Positions 42,896 to 54,639 of a stretch of DNA of 64,000 nt are shown here, in pieces (within the stretch, counting starts at the first letter, position 1; each line of letters opens with the position of its first letter). The DNA is taken from NCBI GenBank assembly GCA_027600665.1, contig JADGJL010000025.1:1-64000 (forward strand), read 5' to 3'. Position numbers and translations under genes: made by a program. The DNA is from Irineochytrium annulatum (taxonomy: Eukaryota; Chytridiomycota; Chytridiomycetes; Chytridiales; Chytridiaceae). Under the pieces are notes generated by a model that was given only the letters and a program-made list of their open reading frames with translations, was not told where the DNA came from and searched no databases.

Positions 42896-44079
42896 CACGG
42901 CGATCCCGTCGAGGACCCGCGGTAGTTATATCTCGGGCGGTCAGGGTAGGCGAGCAAGGGATAAACAGGATGTCAAAAAGTATCCCAAATAGGAAATACT
43001 TCACAACGGGAGTTCGCTGACATTCTTACCTCATTCATTCTTGCAGGCGGGAAGCCCGCGCGCCATGGCGACGTCACTGCAGCGTGCTGGAACTTCCACC
43101 GTCCACCGTCTTGAAGTGCCAGCACCGGCACGCCTTTGGTGCGTTTTGGACCGCCTTCCACGCGTTCACTTGAAGGGAACGGTTCTTCCGCTCGTTAAGT
43201 GTCGCTGATGGCCAAATCATAGTAGATTCACCGCAGAGCCACGGTGCAGTCGCCCTGAATAAAATCTGACAATATGCAGATCAAGCTGCCGACGAGCCGC
43301 GAGTTTTGTGCACCATAGTTGCAACACGTATTCAAGTGGTCTGAAATGTGGAGTACTATGATGGTGATAAAGCAGTACGAGATCAGATTGCAAGCTTATA
43401 AAACGCGTCGTCACCGTCGCGAGGGTTAGCCGCAATTTTCAGGATGTAAAGAGAGCAGAAGCGCCCCACCGACTATCTACGCGTCGAGCAACGCGACGCA
43501 TGGGCTTTCTTACTTGAGCCTAGTCGGGAGATGTGAATATAGTAATAGCGCTTCGGAGCATAGAATTCGATGGTGAGGAACTGGAAGTTCAATTAACTCG
43601 TCCACCTTGCATCATCTCCTCAAATTCCTTTCATCGCTTATTTCCGCCCGCTATACTTCTGGTCGTTTTGACTCGAAACGGCAGTCATAAAGAGTTTCAT
43701 AACTGATTTCGTGAACGCGCCAGGCAGAGGTCGGTGAGGCGCTTTATGTTGTTAAGTCCTGCGACGGCAGAGCGTGCATACATCGGTGAGTGCAAGGTTG
43801 AAGTCGAGTTGTCCAAAGCTAGCTGAAACATGTGACGGGCGACAGGGTAGCAGCAAACGGCCGGAAGCTGAAAAGTTTAAGAAAAGGTGGATGAAAACGA
43901 TAACAGGACATATCTCACAGACACCAACAAAATGCGATAAAATTTGTGTATTTCTAAATAATACACCGACCCCATCACCTCTCCACTCATCGCAACCCCC
44001 GCCAACCCACACCGAGCCGCCGACCATGATATCCAGAATCCACAGCAAGTACGCCGGACAGGAGCCCACGAACCAAACT
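42896..44079. other. Intergenic, 1.2 kb, no convincing gene
   Basis: Upstream of the BTB gene and downstream of eS6, both on the minus strand. AT-rich islands at 43270-43720. No domain is recognisable in any frame. Confidence 0.45.
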
Positions 44080-45343
44080 TTAAGCCTGGGTAGCCGACTT
44101 GCGGAGCGACGAGACCCTCTTCAAGTGGGCCTCCTGCCTCTTCTCCTTCCGCTCCTTGACGCGCTGGGCGAGGATCTTGGCGTAGTCGGCGGCGGCCTCC
44201 TTGGAGGCGACCTGGGCCCTCCTCTTGAGGGCGTTCAGGTGGCGCCTGCGCTGGAGCGTGAGGGGCGTGACGAGGCGCTGGATCTTGGGCGCCTTCGTGT
44301 ACGGCTTCTTGCCCTCGCCCTTGGGAGTGACCTCGCGGCGGATGACGTACTTGCGGACGTCGTCGTCCTTCGTCAGGCCCTACAAGTACAAAAACCGCGT
44401 AAGGGACCCATCTATGCAGCAGAAAGAGTCGAGATGGCCAAATGTACGCACAAACATCTTCCTGATCTTGGAGGCACGCTTGGGACCGAGGCGCTTGGGC
44501 TTCTCCTGGTCCGTCAACCCGGGGATGTCGTTGTCGCCCTGCTTGACGATGACGAGCGAGAGCGCGGCGATATCGGACGCGACAATGCAGCCGCGGACCG
44601 ACTTCCTCTTGCGCTCACCCGTGCGGCGGGGACGGTAGCACGAGTGGCCCTTGGAAAGAAGGAGGCGGGTACGGCCGGGCTTAAGAACGCCCTGCTTCAT
44701 CGGGAAGCCCTGTGGAAAAGAAAATCAGTATCGCAGAAACCCAACGCAAATGTGGAATCAAAGCAGGAGGAAAAAACGCGCAACGACGAACCTGCTTGTC
44801 GTTCCCGCCCGTGATGCGGAAGACATAGCCCTTGAACTCGTCGCCCAACGAGTCGGCCTTGACCTCCTGAGCCATCCGCTTGTCGTAGAAAACGCGGCTG
44901 TCGATCGGCACCATAGTCAGCCCACACCACCTCGAGAAAAACAAGCGAAGGAGAGCAAAGAGGCACTCACACGCGGCGCTCGTCCTCGATCTCGATCATT
45001 TTCTGGGTCCCCGCGGCCGGGTTGGCGATGTTCAACTGTAAACGACGGGTTTAGTCTTCCGAGGTTCCTTGAGCTCTTCTGACAGGTCCTTCTCGAACCA
45101 CGACCCTCCCGCAAAACCCGTTCCTCCAAATCCGCCGAACGACCACCTCGCCCCAACGCATCGCCATTTCCATCAGCCCCCTGTCATTTAGAAAGGTTGG
45201 TCCTCCGCGTGCCCCAAAACAGCTTCCCCGACCACGATCCAGCCCGGTCCCCAAATTCCCCGCTTTCCACCCTCATCAACGGCCGACGTCCCCGTCGCGA
45301 CCCGAGCCCTCCGAGGCTCTCCTATCTGCGGTCGCACCTTCAT
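44080..45343 (-). CDS. RPS6: 40S ribosomal protein eS6
   Basis: Five exons join to 244 residues: 45338-45343 (coding only Met-Lys), 44971-45035, 44792-44897, 44452-44709 and 44080-44379. The protein follows eukaryotic eS6 end to end: [91 protein letters not shown], then a basic helical C-terminus [20 protein letters not shown]. That tail contains the RVSSLR site that is phosphorylated by AGC kinases in other eukaryotes. It is a structural protein of the small ribosomal subunit. A first exon of two codons followed by a roughly 300-nt intron is typical of ribosomal protein gene layout. Confidence 0.97.
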
Positions 45344-46321
45344 GATGGGCAGAAAGGATCGTGCAATTAGACGCACACCACTTGTTCGCTTCCTGATGTG
45401 GCGCAGCGTTGAAGTAAGAGGGACACGCCCGCGACGCGGAGGCGGGTTGGCGGCCGCCGTTGAGGATGATGTTTGGCGCGTTGTGGTCAGGGAGCTGTGG
45501 TCTTGGCGGCGGAAGGGACGGAAAGGGCGTCTTCGATGCTGGGAAACGCGGTACGAACACCACGACGTTTGGAACTGGGCGGACTAGATGCCTCACGGGC
45601 GGACGCTGCGGTCAAGTAAGAGACAATGCTCGACTGTGAGCGGCGGTGCCCTGGACGGACCTGCGTCTTCGCCTGGACCTGGGGTGTCTCGAACCGTTCG
45701 ATCCTCGATGATGGGCGTGTCAGGGGAGCGACCTAGTTAAGTCGACAAGGCACAGCTTGACACCTAGCGGAGGCCTTAAGAGCCTTCCTCGGGCGTTGGA
45801 TGGCGCCAACGAGGAAGAGAAGGATGCCTGGCTGTGAAGTTACTCAAGGCGACGCTGTTGAAATCCGGCTCAGTGTACATTAGCGTGAACGGTGGCTCGC
45901 GCTGGGTTCTAGCGTCAAGTTTAACACTGTCAACGCCTGGAGCTAGGGGACGCGTGGGATTTGTCTTGCATAAAGAGCGTGCAGATACTTTCAGCTATCG
46001 CACACGAACTCGTTGGCCTCAGCCCCGGCCAGCCTCGGTCCATTCGTCGCCTCTCAGTGTTTGCTCTCCTTCCTATTCAAATGATTTTTAGACCCAGCTT
46101 TGTTTTCCACGTACTCATTTTGTCATTACTTTTCATATATTTTTTTAACGAATACAGTGTACTGTTATTGTAATTTGTTGCCGTACCTTTGTGCGCCAGT
46201 AAAAATGTTATGCAATATTGCGGCTGCAGAGCCTCCCAGAAAAGACACTGATAATCTGGGGCTGGACACAGAATTCCAAATAAGCTTGCGTGATGAACAA
46301 AGTGGGCGGAAAAGCTGGCTA
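45344..46321. other. Intergenic, upstream of eS6
   Basis: About 1 kb. The first few hundred bases are GC-rich and likely the eS6 promoter. No gene is supported before the inverted duplication begins near 46322. Confidence 0.4.
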
Positions 46322-46946
46322 TTTTAGACTTGGGTGTATGTCTCCTTCGTGAGTAAGGTCGGAGTTGATGGCGATGCACATTTGACATCAGCCATGCCGC
46401 TTGGTGGATATATCACATATGCGCTGTCCAGCCTAATATTCGATCATATCCAGCTCTTTCACGGGTGACCCTGCCCGTCCGTGCAGGTCTATTTGCATTT
46501 CCCACCGCGCTCGGGGCAGGGGCATGAAGTGATCACGAGCGCGTTCCTTCCCAGGCCCACCATCCCCCCAGCTCCTCCTACAAAGTCGACGGTCCGCACT
46601 CCACTTCCTTACTATCTCCTCGACCAAACACATCAAGCTACCTCATCGCCTCCTCTCTCACTACAGTCTTCAACATGGTCAAGATTCTCAACATGATCGT
46701 CGCCGTCGCGCTTTTCGCCTCCTCCTCGATTTCGATGGTCGCTGCCTCCCCGCTCGCGGAGGCCGGTGTTGTCGGTAAGGGGCATTTTTATAACAAGCGA
46801 ATTTGTTGGGATGCTCTCTGACCATGTATCTTACCACAGCCTGCCCCTGCTGCTTCACGAAGCCCACCGGCCAGGTGATCTGCGGCGGCATCAAGAAACC
46901 CTCGTGCTGCGACCTCTAGTATGCGCTGCGAAACCCAAGTTCTCGA
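46322..46946 (+). repeat. Inverted duplication, left copy (contains a small secreted peptide gene)
   Basis: This segment matches the reverse complement of 54640-55253. The match runs from the sequence TTTAGACTTGGGTG through the whole peptide gene to AGTTCTCGA. By eye the coding exons differ at two codon positions plus the stop (TAG against TAA), and the 65-nt intron at three sites. The outer edges are more diverged. There are no target-site duplications or transposase sequences that I can see. Confidence 0.88.
46675..46919 (+). CDS. Small secreted cysteine-rich peptide, copy A
   Basis: A 59-residue precursor from exons 46675-46774 and 46840-46919 with a 65-nt intron. A signal peptide is clear: MVKILNMIVAVALFASSSIS then MVAASPLA. 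The mature part is about 27-35 residues with six cysteines spaced C-x-C-C-x9-C-x7-C-C, ending in Asp-Leu. The intron falls at the boundary between the leader and the cysteine-rich module. I do not recognise the family; it is shorter than hydrophobins and has a different cysteine pattern. The second copy at 54655-54899 differs in one residue (Lys3 here, Thr3 there). Secretion is inferred from the leader; function is unknown. Confidence 0.82.
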
Positions 46947-47626
46947 TATGCTGTGCGAAGAGGGATATGTCACAATTTACTGTTCAATAAAAAATGCTTC
47001 TGCCATTCCCTGATCAAGACAGCTTGTTTATTAATAACGGCATAAGAATGAATAATGCCTGATTTTTTGGTAGAAAGGGCCGGTTGGTCGGGCCAGGTCG
47101 ACATAGGACAACGCGGAAAAGAACGAGCCTTCTTTATCAACTCTGTGCCCCCGCCGGCGAGGTACTTCACCTCACAGGCATCACGAGCCAGCAGCGCCGC
47201 GACCTTCACTTCTCTCCTCTTGTCGGGCCTTCTCGGCATTGAGCATTTATAGCACGACGAAGAAAGAGGCTCGATTAACGTTCAGCCCGCAAACCGTCGA
47301 CATCAACAGCAGCAATGGAAACAACTGTCGACGACGTTCCGTTGGGAGATTTCGCGTCTTGTGAGTGTTCGGCATCGGCATCCTCCAAGGAAGGAACGAG
47401 AACGGCCAAGAATAGAACGTCCCCCGCGGCCACCTCACGCTCCGAAGACGACCTCAACTAGACTTCTCAGCACATCCACCGACTTCCTGCACGTCGCGGT
47501 CCTCGTCTTTGACGCAGGGACAGGTTTAAACGCACTCCAGTTCTTTGAACGCGTACAAACCCGACACATCTTGTGGTTCACGCCTCATCGCCAACCCCAC
47601 GCGTCCTCCTCGAAACTTCCACCCCG
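46947..47626. other. Intergenic between peptide copy A and the START gene
   Basis: About 0.7 kb. A minus-strand frame (46970-47239, ATG start) and a possible plus-strand leader exon starting at ATG 47314 followed by a GTGAGT donor near 47355 are present. Neither shows a recognisable domain. The latter could be an alternative first exon of the START gene. Confidence 0.4.
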
Positions 47627-48773
47627 ATGGCCACGTCGCAGCCGCCGGCGACAGCTTCTGAGCCCACAGGTGTCACGGCGCCGTCCCCTTTCAGTGGCGA
47701 CCTCTTTTTGGACCGAGAACCCGAGGCCTTTTTCGAGGGATTTGAGTACGCGACGTTCTCTGTTTTGCCTTGTCGTGTTGTGCTTTCCTTCTGGCAACGG
47801 CGTTCTAATCGCGCTTTTCGCAGTCCTTTCTTCAAGTTCGACTCGTTCGACGTGAGACGCCGGCTCGTGCCGTCGTCGGGGCTCTACGAGTACAAGGTAG
47901 CCAATGCTTGCTACTAACGTCAAGTAACACCTCTGCATTGAGCAGGCGCGAGGCGTCTTCCCGAACGTGGAGGTATCAACCTTGCTCGCCGTCTACATGG
48001 ACCTCGACTACCGCGTATCGTGGGACCCTCACGTTCTTGAAGCCCACGACCTTCCCACACCCTCCGTTGGCGCGTCTACAGCTGCGCCGCAGCAACTGGA
48101 CAGCGCGCCGCCGCCGTCAGTGGTAACCAACCTCTTTGCACCCGCACCCGCTCTTGACGTAGCCCCGATATCCCCTGGCGCCGATTCCGGCGTCGAGATG
48201 GCTCCTGCACTGGTCCCTTCACTCATTGGTACGCGTCCCATTTTGCAAATGTACTTGTCCTTTATAGGTTAACACCCCACTCAGGCCAACGGTTGTCCTG
48301 CCTCCAATCCAAGCATATCCGCCCGACGCACTACTACTACGCGATTCGTATGCCGTTTCCTTTCTCTACGCGGGACTACGTCTACACGGTCCAGTCGTGG
48401 TGCGAGGGCCCACATAACTTCCTCGTTCAAGGACTGTCTTGCAAGCATCCCGAAAAGGAAGACATAAAAGGGAATGTCAGGATTGAGGATTATTATCAAC
48501 AGATTGCGGTTAAGAAAGTAGAGGGGGGAACGATGCTGGGGATGAGGTTCGCTTTTCCTTCTTCCCTTTCTTTCGTGTTGGCAGGGAGGATGAGAGTCTT
48601 GAAATGACGCTGAATTGTTCCGCAGATATTATGATAATCCGAGGGCAAGCATCCCGCCCGCTTTGATCAACATGGCCGCGCAAAAGGGCGTGCCAATGTT
48701 TGTGAAGGGCTTGTTGGACGCGTGCGCAAACTACGAGACGTGGATCAAGAAGAAGGCGGAGCAGACGTCTTAA
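47627..48773 (+). CDS. START-domain lipid-binding protein
   Basis: Five exons (47627-47745, 47824-47896, 47946-48228, 48285-48546, 48626-48773) join to 294 residues. The layout is that of a START domain: KARGVFPNVEVSTLLAVYMD and LDYRVSWDPHVLEAH in the first half, a low-complexity Ala/Pro/Ser insert, then YYYAIRMPFPFSTRDYVYTV, EDYYQQIAVKKVEGG and the C-terminal helix INMAAQKGVPMFVKGLLDAC that closes the lipid cavity. No signal peptide or membrane segment is seen, so it is probably cytosolic, carrying a phospholipid, sterol or ceramide between membranes. The ATG at 47627 has an open frame upstream from a GTG. Family confidence good; ligand unknown. Confidence 0.85.
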
Positions 48774-49473
48774 CCCCGCCGCTGTTCCTTTTGCCGAAAT
48801 GCAGTCCTTATAGACAAGCTTTCGCCTTATAGTACTTTGCTTGTTTGGCATCCTTACTACACCTTTGCCACTAGCATTACGAAGGACTCTCGTGCCCTAT
48901 CTGAAAGGTCAAATCAACCTCACCCGATAAGCTCTTTGTAATGTAGTGTTTTGCGTGTTTTTTCTAGGATTCGCCGAATGTGATACTTTTTGGTGTTCTT
49001 AAAGTCAACGCGCATTCATTGTTCACGTTTTTGGAAAGCGAAGGCAAAAGAAAAAAAACCGTACGCAATAAGTTGGGTTTCCTTTTATTATCTACTATGG
49101 CCAATTAACGAAGAGAAGAAGAAAAAATAAGATTCCTACCAAAAAAAAAATAATAAATAAATAAATAAATAAAAAAAAATAAAATAGTCGAGAGTGACCG
49201 CTGCAGTGCTGCAGTTGGCAAGACCTTGCGCAGGTGGATTGGTAGGCAGTTCAGGCGGCTGGTAAATACTGGGCAAGCGAGTGGGGCGAGGTTGTGTCTG
49301 CGCGATATCTTGAAAAGACGATCGCGGCAGTGGAGACGACCGCCCTCCTTCCCAACTTCCCTTCTTCATCCAGTTCGAGGCGGACGGAGGAAGACGGGTC
49401 GCGGAAGTACTTGTACAAGGTGCTTATCCTGCAGATCCCGCATTCTCCATTCCTTACGCATCTCAATCCAGCA
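48774..49473. other. Intergenic between the START gene and the aspartic protease gene
   Basis: 700 bp, AT-rich on the left with a microsatellite at 49141-49187, then GC-richer promoter and leader of the protease gene. No gene recognised. Confidence 0.45.
49141..49187. repeat. AAAT-type microsatellite with flanking poly-A
   Basis: A run of ten A, then about five AAAT units, then further A-rich sequence. A simple low-complexity repeat between genes. Confidence 0.9.
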
Positions 49474-51186
49474 ATGAATCTCCCACAACTCCTCCTCCTG
49501 GCGTCTCTCGCTGCAACATCCATCATCGCCGCACCGCTCGCATCCCCCCAACCGTCACCCTCACTTAGCCAGCGGAGCCTGCCGCCATCGGAGTCGCCTC
49601 TATTCCGGATCGCCATCCAGAAGAAGCCGGCGGCCCAGGGCGCGAACAGATACGCCAGGGATCGTGTGTTCAAGTCGACGACATCACGGATCCGGCAATT
49701 CTCCGCCAACGGCGATGGGGGAGCTAAGGGCTACGTCGGACCTGGGGCGAAGGGGAACGGGAGCGACAAGTCGTCTGCGCCGTTGCTGAACCTACATGAC
49801 AACTCATACAATTGCCCGGTCACACTGGTGAGTGTATTGCTGGCCTCGCTTGCGTATTAGAGCCGAGAAACTGACAATGGTGGTGAACAGGGAAATGGCC
49901 AAAAGTTCATGCTTGATTTGGATACCGGATCGTCAGACACATGGTTCCGCGGCCCAAACTGCCAGGCTACCGATGATTCTTGCGAAGGCGCGAAAGTCGA
50001 CCTGTCCGACCCGAACCTCTCCCGCACGGGCCTCTCGTGGACCACGCACTACGGCATGGGTATGGTCGCCGGCGACATCTACATCGGCAACGTGTCCATC
50101 GGCGACGCCGTGGCCGACCGGCTTCTGATCGGCGTTTCCGACAAGGAGGACCAGGACGGTGACACGGACGGCATCCTTGGGTTGGCCTACAGCTCCATCT
50201 CCCAAATCAAGCTCCGCGCCAAGGAGTCCGAGTACAACAAAGCCGAGACAAACTTTCTCAACGCGCTTAACTTGCCCAAGGGGGCCGACATGTTCGGCTT
50301 CTACCTGTCTGACTACGAGGACGGCGATGCGGGCGAGGTCGTTTTTGGCGGGTACGACGCCGACCGCATGACAGGGAACATCACCTGGCTCGACATCAAC
50401 TCAGAGTCCTACTGGCAATTCGACATCAGCGACATGCGGTACCGGGTTGGCGAGGACGATACAGACGTGACCGTTGGCGACTATGGCGGGGAGGAGGTGA
50501 AGGGCAGCTCGATTGCGACGGATAAATGCAGGAGCGCGATCGCGGACACGGGCACGACGCTTGTCATCTTGGATGATGTCGTCGCGGCGGAGATCAACGC
50601 CAAGCTTGGCGCGAAGCAGATCGAGCTGGACTTCGGGGCGTTCTACGAGATTGATTGCAGCGTCGCTAATGACCCGGACGCGCCAACGCTTTACATCTCG
50701 ATGGGGAGGGGCAAGGGGGAGCTTGTCTTGCCGCCTTCGGCCTGTGAGTATTTTTTGCATACTTCGTTTCCGCATCTCAATAACCGCAACTAATTCTTAT
50801 GATTCTTAGATGTCCTGGCGAGCGACGACTCTGGCGAGTGCTTATCCGGCATCTCCGGCGGTGCGGACGGCGGCGTCGGTATCTTCGGTGACATTATCCT
50901 TCGTCAATATTACTCCATCTACGACCGCGGCTCCCGGCGGCTCGGCCTCGCCAAAGCCGTTCACACCAAGGACGACTCGGCCTACCGCGCCGCGGCCGCG
51001 GGTCAGGGGCAGCAGCCCGTTGGGAGGCAGAAGAAGCGGGTGGGCGTATTTGGGGACGGCCGGATGGTGGCGCGGCCGCAGACGGGGAGGAAGCTAAAAA
51101 ACGCGTTTGCGAAGGAGCCGAAGGCGAAGAAGGCGGAAACGGGGTTTGATGACATGAGGGCGAGGTGGGGGTTGGCGCCGAAATGA
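49474..51186 (+). CDS. Secreted pepsin-type aspartic protease (A1 family) with basic C-terminal extension
   Basis: Three exons (49474-49827, 49891-50743, 50810-51186) join to 527 residues. Signal peptide: MNLPQLLLLASLAATSIIAA. A propeptide runs to about residue 100. The two catalytic motifs are DTGSSDTW (Asp about 129) and ADTGTT (Asp about 337), with the conserved DGILGLAYSSIS block and the GIFGDIILRQYYSIYDRG end of the second lobe, so both lobes are complete. A cysteine pair in the first lobe and one in the second are kept. Beyond the usual end there are about 70 extra residues rich in Lys, Arg and Ala, for example GQKKR-like and KNAFAKEPKAKKAE, not a normal feature of pepsins. It should cleave proteins in acidic surroundings or the vacuole. 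Confidence 0.93.
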
Positions 51187-51543
51187 GGGGTAGAATGGTA
51201 CTCGTCTTTCGTGACTTCGTGACCTTTCTTGCTACTCTTGTATCTTGGTTGCACTTAACCAGTGTGGTGGTAACTGACTTTTACATGTTTGTTATGACCC
51301 AAGTTCCCGCAAAGTTGTTGTTTTCTATTTTTGTTCTGCTTTCGATCACCATTGTCTTTTTTCATTTACACGAAAAATCACCCACATTGCCTAACCTAAC
51401 ACGTGTATTTTTGTTTTAAGACTCCTTTGAAAATAAACAAATGCTGATATTTTTACGAGTCTATGCATGCGAGGGTTCCGATGGAAAGAATGGTTGCAAC
51501 GGAGGCGATGAGTAAAAAGGCTTCAGAGTTGGTGGGTTTTTTT
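51187..51543. other. Convergent 3' intergenic region
   Basis: 357 bp, AT-rich, between the protease stop and the stop of the minus-strand gene. No gene. Confidence 0.5.
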
Positions 51544-54424
51544 TTACAGGAGAGAGGCGATGCCAAACAAGTGCTTGCTACTATGTGCTTCCAAAAGATC
51601 TTCAACGACCTCCGCATCGTCTGAGCCGATATCAGAGTAGGTCCCCTGCACCTCGCGCGCTGACGCGGTTGTTGCATCCACGGGCTTGCCAACGGCGCTG
51701 ACTGCCACCTGCGACTTATTGACGGCGCGGATGCCTATCAATGCGGATAGCCCGAAGGTCTCCTTCCGGTGGCCACCCGCCACTGTAGACTTGATCTCCA
51801 GCGCAGGCTCGTCCGAGGCGGTAGACTGATCTATATCGCTGGGCGTAACCGCATGCTTCTCGTCGACCCCTACAAGGCTCACCGGCACGATTGGGGCTTC
51901 GTGAACCACAACGGTCGGCCTCCCATCCACCACCACGACCGTCCCCTGCCCCATTGACTTGCAACCATTCGCCGCAGTAGACCCGCTCGTGCCGCCAAAA
52001 GGCCTGTAGACAACACCCGGCCGCACACCAATGGGCCGGTGGACTGGCATCCCCCTCCCGTTCTTCCACAGCACCGGCCCCCCGCTTCCGCCATGCGCCA
52101 CCGCGGACCTGTGCAAGTGCGCCCCGTCCGATCCCGTCGACATGACGCTCACACCCCGCCTCCGCTCCGCCGCCGCCCTCATTCGCTCCATCAACGCGCC
52201 CCGTCCCACATGCGAACCGCCGAACGCTGAGGCGGCAGGAGACCCGGGGACGATGATGGACTCGGAGGTCTCGACCAGCAGCGCGCGCGGGAACGGGTCT
52301 CGCATCGACACCGCCATCCCCAGGATCGTCTCCCTCGCTGCGGCTGCGGCCGCCACCACGACCACAGGCGCGGCCCCGATCGCCCCGTCCTCGCCGTCGT
52401 CGTCCGAGTCCATGTCCTCATACTCCCCGCAATCAAACGGCCGATGATGAGGCCGCGGGTGCGCCAACGTCACGGTCGCGACCAGTCTCGACGGCAGGTA
52501 AGGGCTCGGCTTCGGTGCCGCCTCCGGGGCGGGCGAGTTGCGCGCGGACGCGAACCGGCTGCCGTTGCGAAGGGGCGGGGGCGTGTTGACGGACCGAGAG
52601 GAGAAGGGCAATGAGGGCTCGGAGTCGAAGCGTCTAGGGGCGGACGCGCGACGCTTTGGGCGTTGGACGCGTTCGACGGCTGCGGGTTTGGGCGGTCTGA
52701 CGCTGGATGATCTTCGCGCGGGCATAGGTTGGACCGTTAGGTGGTGTGCGGCGTCTGTGACGGTGAAAGAGGGCTCGAGGGACGGCGTCGGCGTCGCGCT
52801 CAGTTCATCCGGCTCCTGTGTCCCTAGGTTCGACCGAGTGGAGGGCTTGCGCTTGGCCTTCTTCCCGAACGCGCGGGAGGAGTATTTCCGCTTTGGCGCC
52901 TTATCGGCCGTCACAGTTGTGATGACATTGACCTGCGCCGGTATTGACAAAACAGGAGTGGCAGGCCTGTAGTCGGCTTCGCCCGTTGCGTGGACGATGT
53001 TGGTGCTCGTGATAGGCTCGTCCTTGGGCTCCATTTTTGCCGGCGGCGTCACCTCCGCCTGAGCTGTAATATGCATGATCGCTATGGCGGCGGAGTGCGC
53101 GGCAGCCGCATTATCGGCGCTCGTGGAAGGTTCGTTGTCGTGGACTATGACCGCGATAGGGCGGCCAGTGTTCCTTGATGCCGCGGCACGGCGCTTAGAG
53201 GAGCGCTTCTGTTCCCCGTCGATGTCTGCTGCTGGGTGGCTAATGTCCGACATTATCAGGTGGACAGGAGTGGTGGCTACCGCCTCGCCTGTTGCTAAAG
53301 CTGGTGTTGCGGCCCGCAGCTCCTCCATGCTTGCAGAAGATTCAGAAGACGATTTGCGTTTGGAGCGAGGCTGGCGATCGGTCGCCGGTGCCTTCACACC
53401 ACTCGTGATTGTCGGCAACTGAGGGGCTGTGGCCCTCACCGGAGAGTCGAATGCCGACTCGTCAGGTGTTGTCTCGCGCGGCGGATGACCCAGCTTCAAC
53501 ACCACCCGACGCTTAAGGCGAGTACAAATCTCGACAACGGGTGCGGGGGCAGGTTCGTCTGCCTCAACTGGCTCAGGCGCGAACTCGTGCGCGCGATCTC
53601 CAAACTTTATAGCGACCATCCGCTCATCCACCCGAGCTACGGCAGGCGGCTCGGCCGTTGCGGTTACCGGTGATGTCTCGGACCGTCGAGATCGCGCCCG
53701 CGACCGCGTCGTCCTCGTCGGCGACTCAACCGCGGTCACGTCGCTCCCTGCCTCCACCTCCGTTGTCGCAGTCACCGGAAGTTCATCCACCGTTGGCGCA
53801 GTAGCCGCCGGCAGAGGTGTCGCCGTCTCCTGGCGATTGCTGGGGTGCATTTTCGAGCGCTTTATTGTCCTCCCGGTGTGCACCTCCTCTTTCGCTTCCT
53901 CCTTGCTTCCCTTTGGCTCCACGGTCTCGGCAGTCAGGCAGGCTTTACTCCCCGTTGTGTCCTTCTGCCGTGACGGCTCGGCGAGGGTTGGGGTGTCGCC
54001 GTCAAGGACAATCGTCATGATATCGTCGTCATCGCGGCTCTTCTTCGTGGGTGAGGCCGCTCTGGTGGTCGCCTGAAATATGCCGAGGATTCATGTTAAT
54101 TGTTGAACGACAAAAGCATTGAAAGAGGAGCATGCGCTCACGCAATGAAAGCAACAAGCGAAGTGTACCCACCTGCGATTCCACCTGCGATTCCAGAGCG
54201 GCATTCTTCGCGAGCCTTCCACTTCGTCTGCCGGCCGTGGGCAGCGTGGGGGTTGCGGGGTCCGCTGGCGTGGCGGGTCGCTGCTTCTTGGACTTCACCG
54301 TTTCGGCCGCCGCGGCGATGGCGGGACCCGGGGTGGCCCGACGGTCTGACTGCACTTCCTCGTCGTCACTAGGCTCCGGCTGCGCACGCTTGCCGCGGGG
54401 CCTGCGCGCCTTGTCAGTCAGCAT
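51544..54424 (-). CDS. Large unrecognised low-complexity, probably nuclear protein
   Basis: Exons 54173-54424 and 51544-54072 join in phase 0 to 926 residues. I recognise no domain. The N-terminus is basic with an AT-hook-like ARRPRGKRA and RRSGRLAKN, then long Ala/Thr/Pro/Val-rich disordered regions with many short basic clusters (for example RSKRKSSS, KKAKRKPS, RPKRRASAPRR), which look like nuclear localisation signals. A central acidic stretch EDMDSDDDGEDGAIG is followed by an Ala/Val run (VVVVAAAAAARET). The C-terminus has a short ordered-looking segment, KETFGLSALIGIRAVNKS, and an acidic end. Two possible donors end the first exon 12 nt apart. The long open frame (over 2.5 kb) supports a real gene. 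Confidence 0.7.
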
Positions 54425-54639
54425 TCCGTGCCTGAGCCAATGTATGTTTATGAACAGCCGTCAATTTCTATGCAAGCCGCCCCTTCATCACTCCAGCCAC
54501 AGCCGTTTCCTGGAAGATAGCAACATCCGGGAAGCAGTTGAGGGGCAAAATATCCATGTTATTCGTTCATTCATTCCTAACTATTGCGGATCCTCACTAC
54601 CCATCCTCACTACCCATCACCAAAACGAAATGAAATTGT

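Noticed and set aside
46970..47239. Minus-strand 89-residue open frame with an ATG start just right of the left inverted repeat.
   Set aside because: No domain recognised, no partner exon found, composition like intergenic DNA at its 3' end; not enough for a gene call.
49141..49187. Possible replication origin or centromere-like AT tract.
   Set aside because: Too short and too simple; a common microsatellite.
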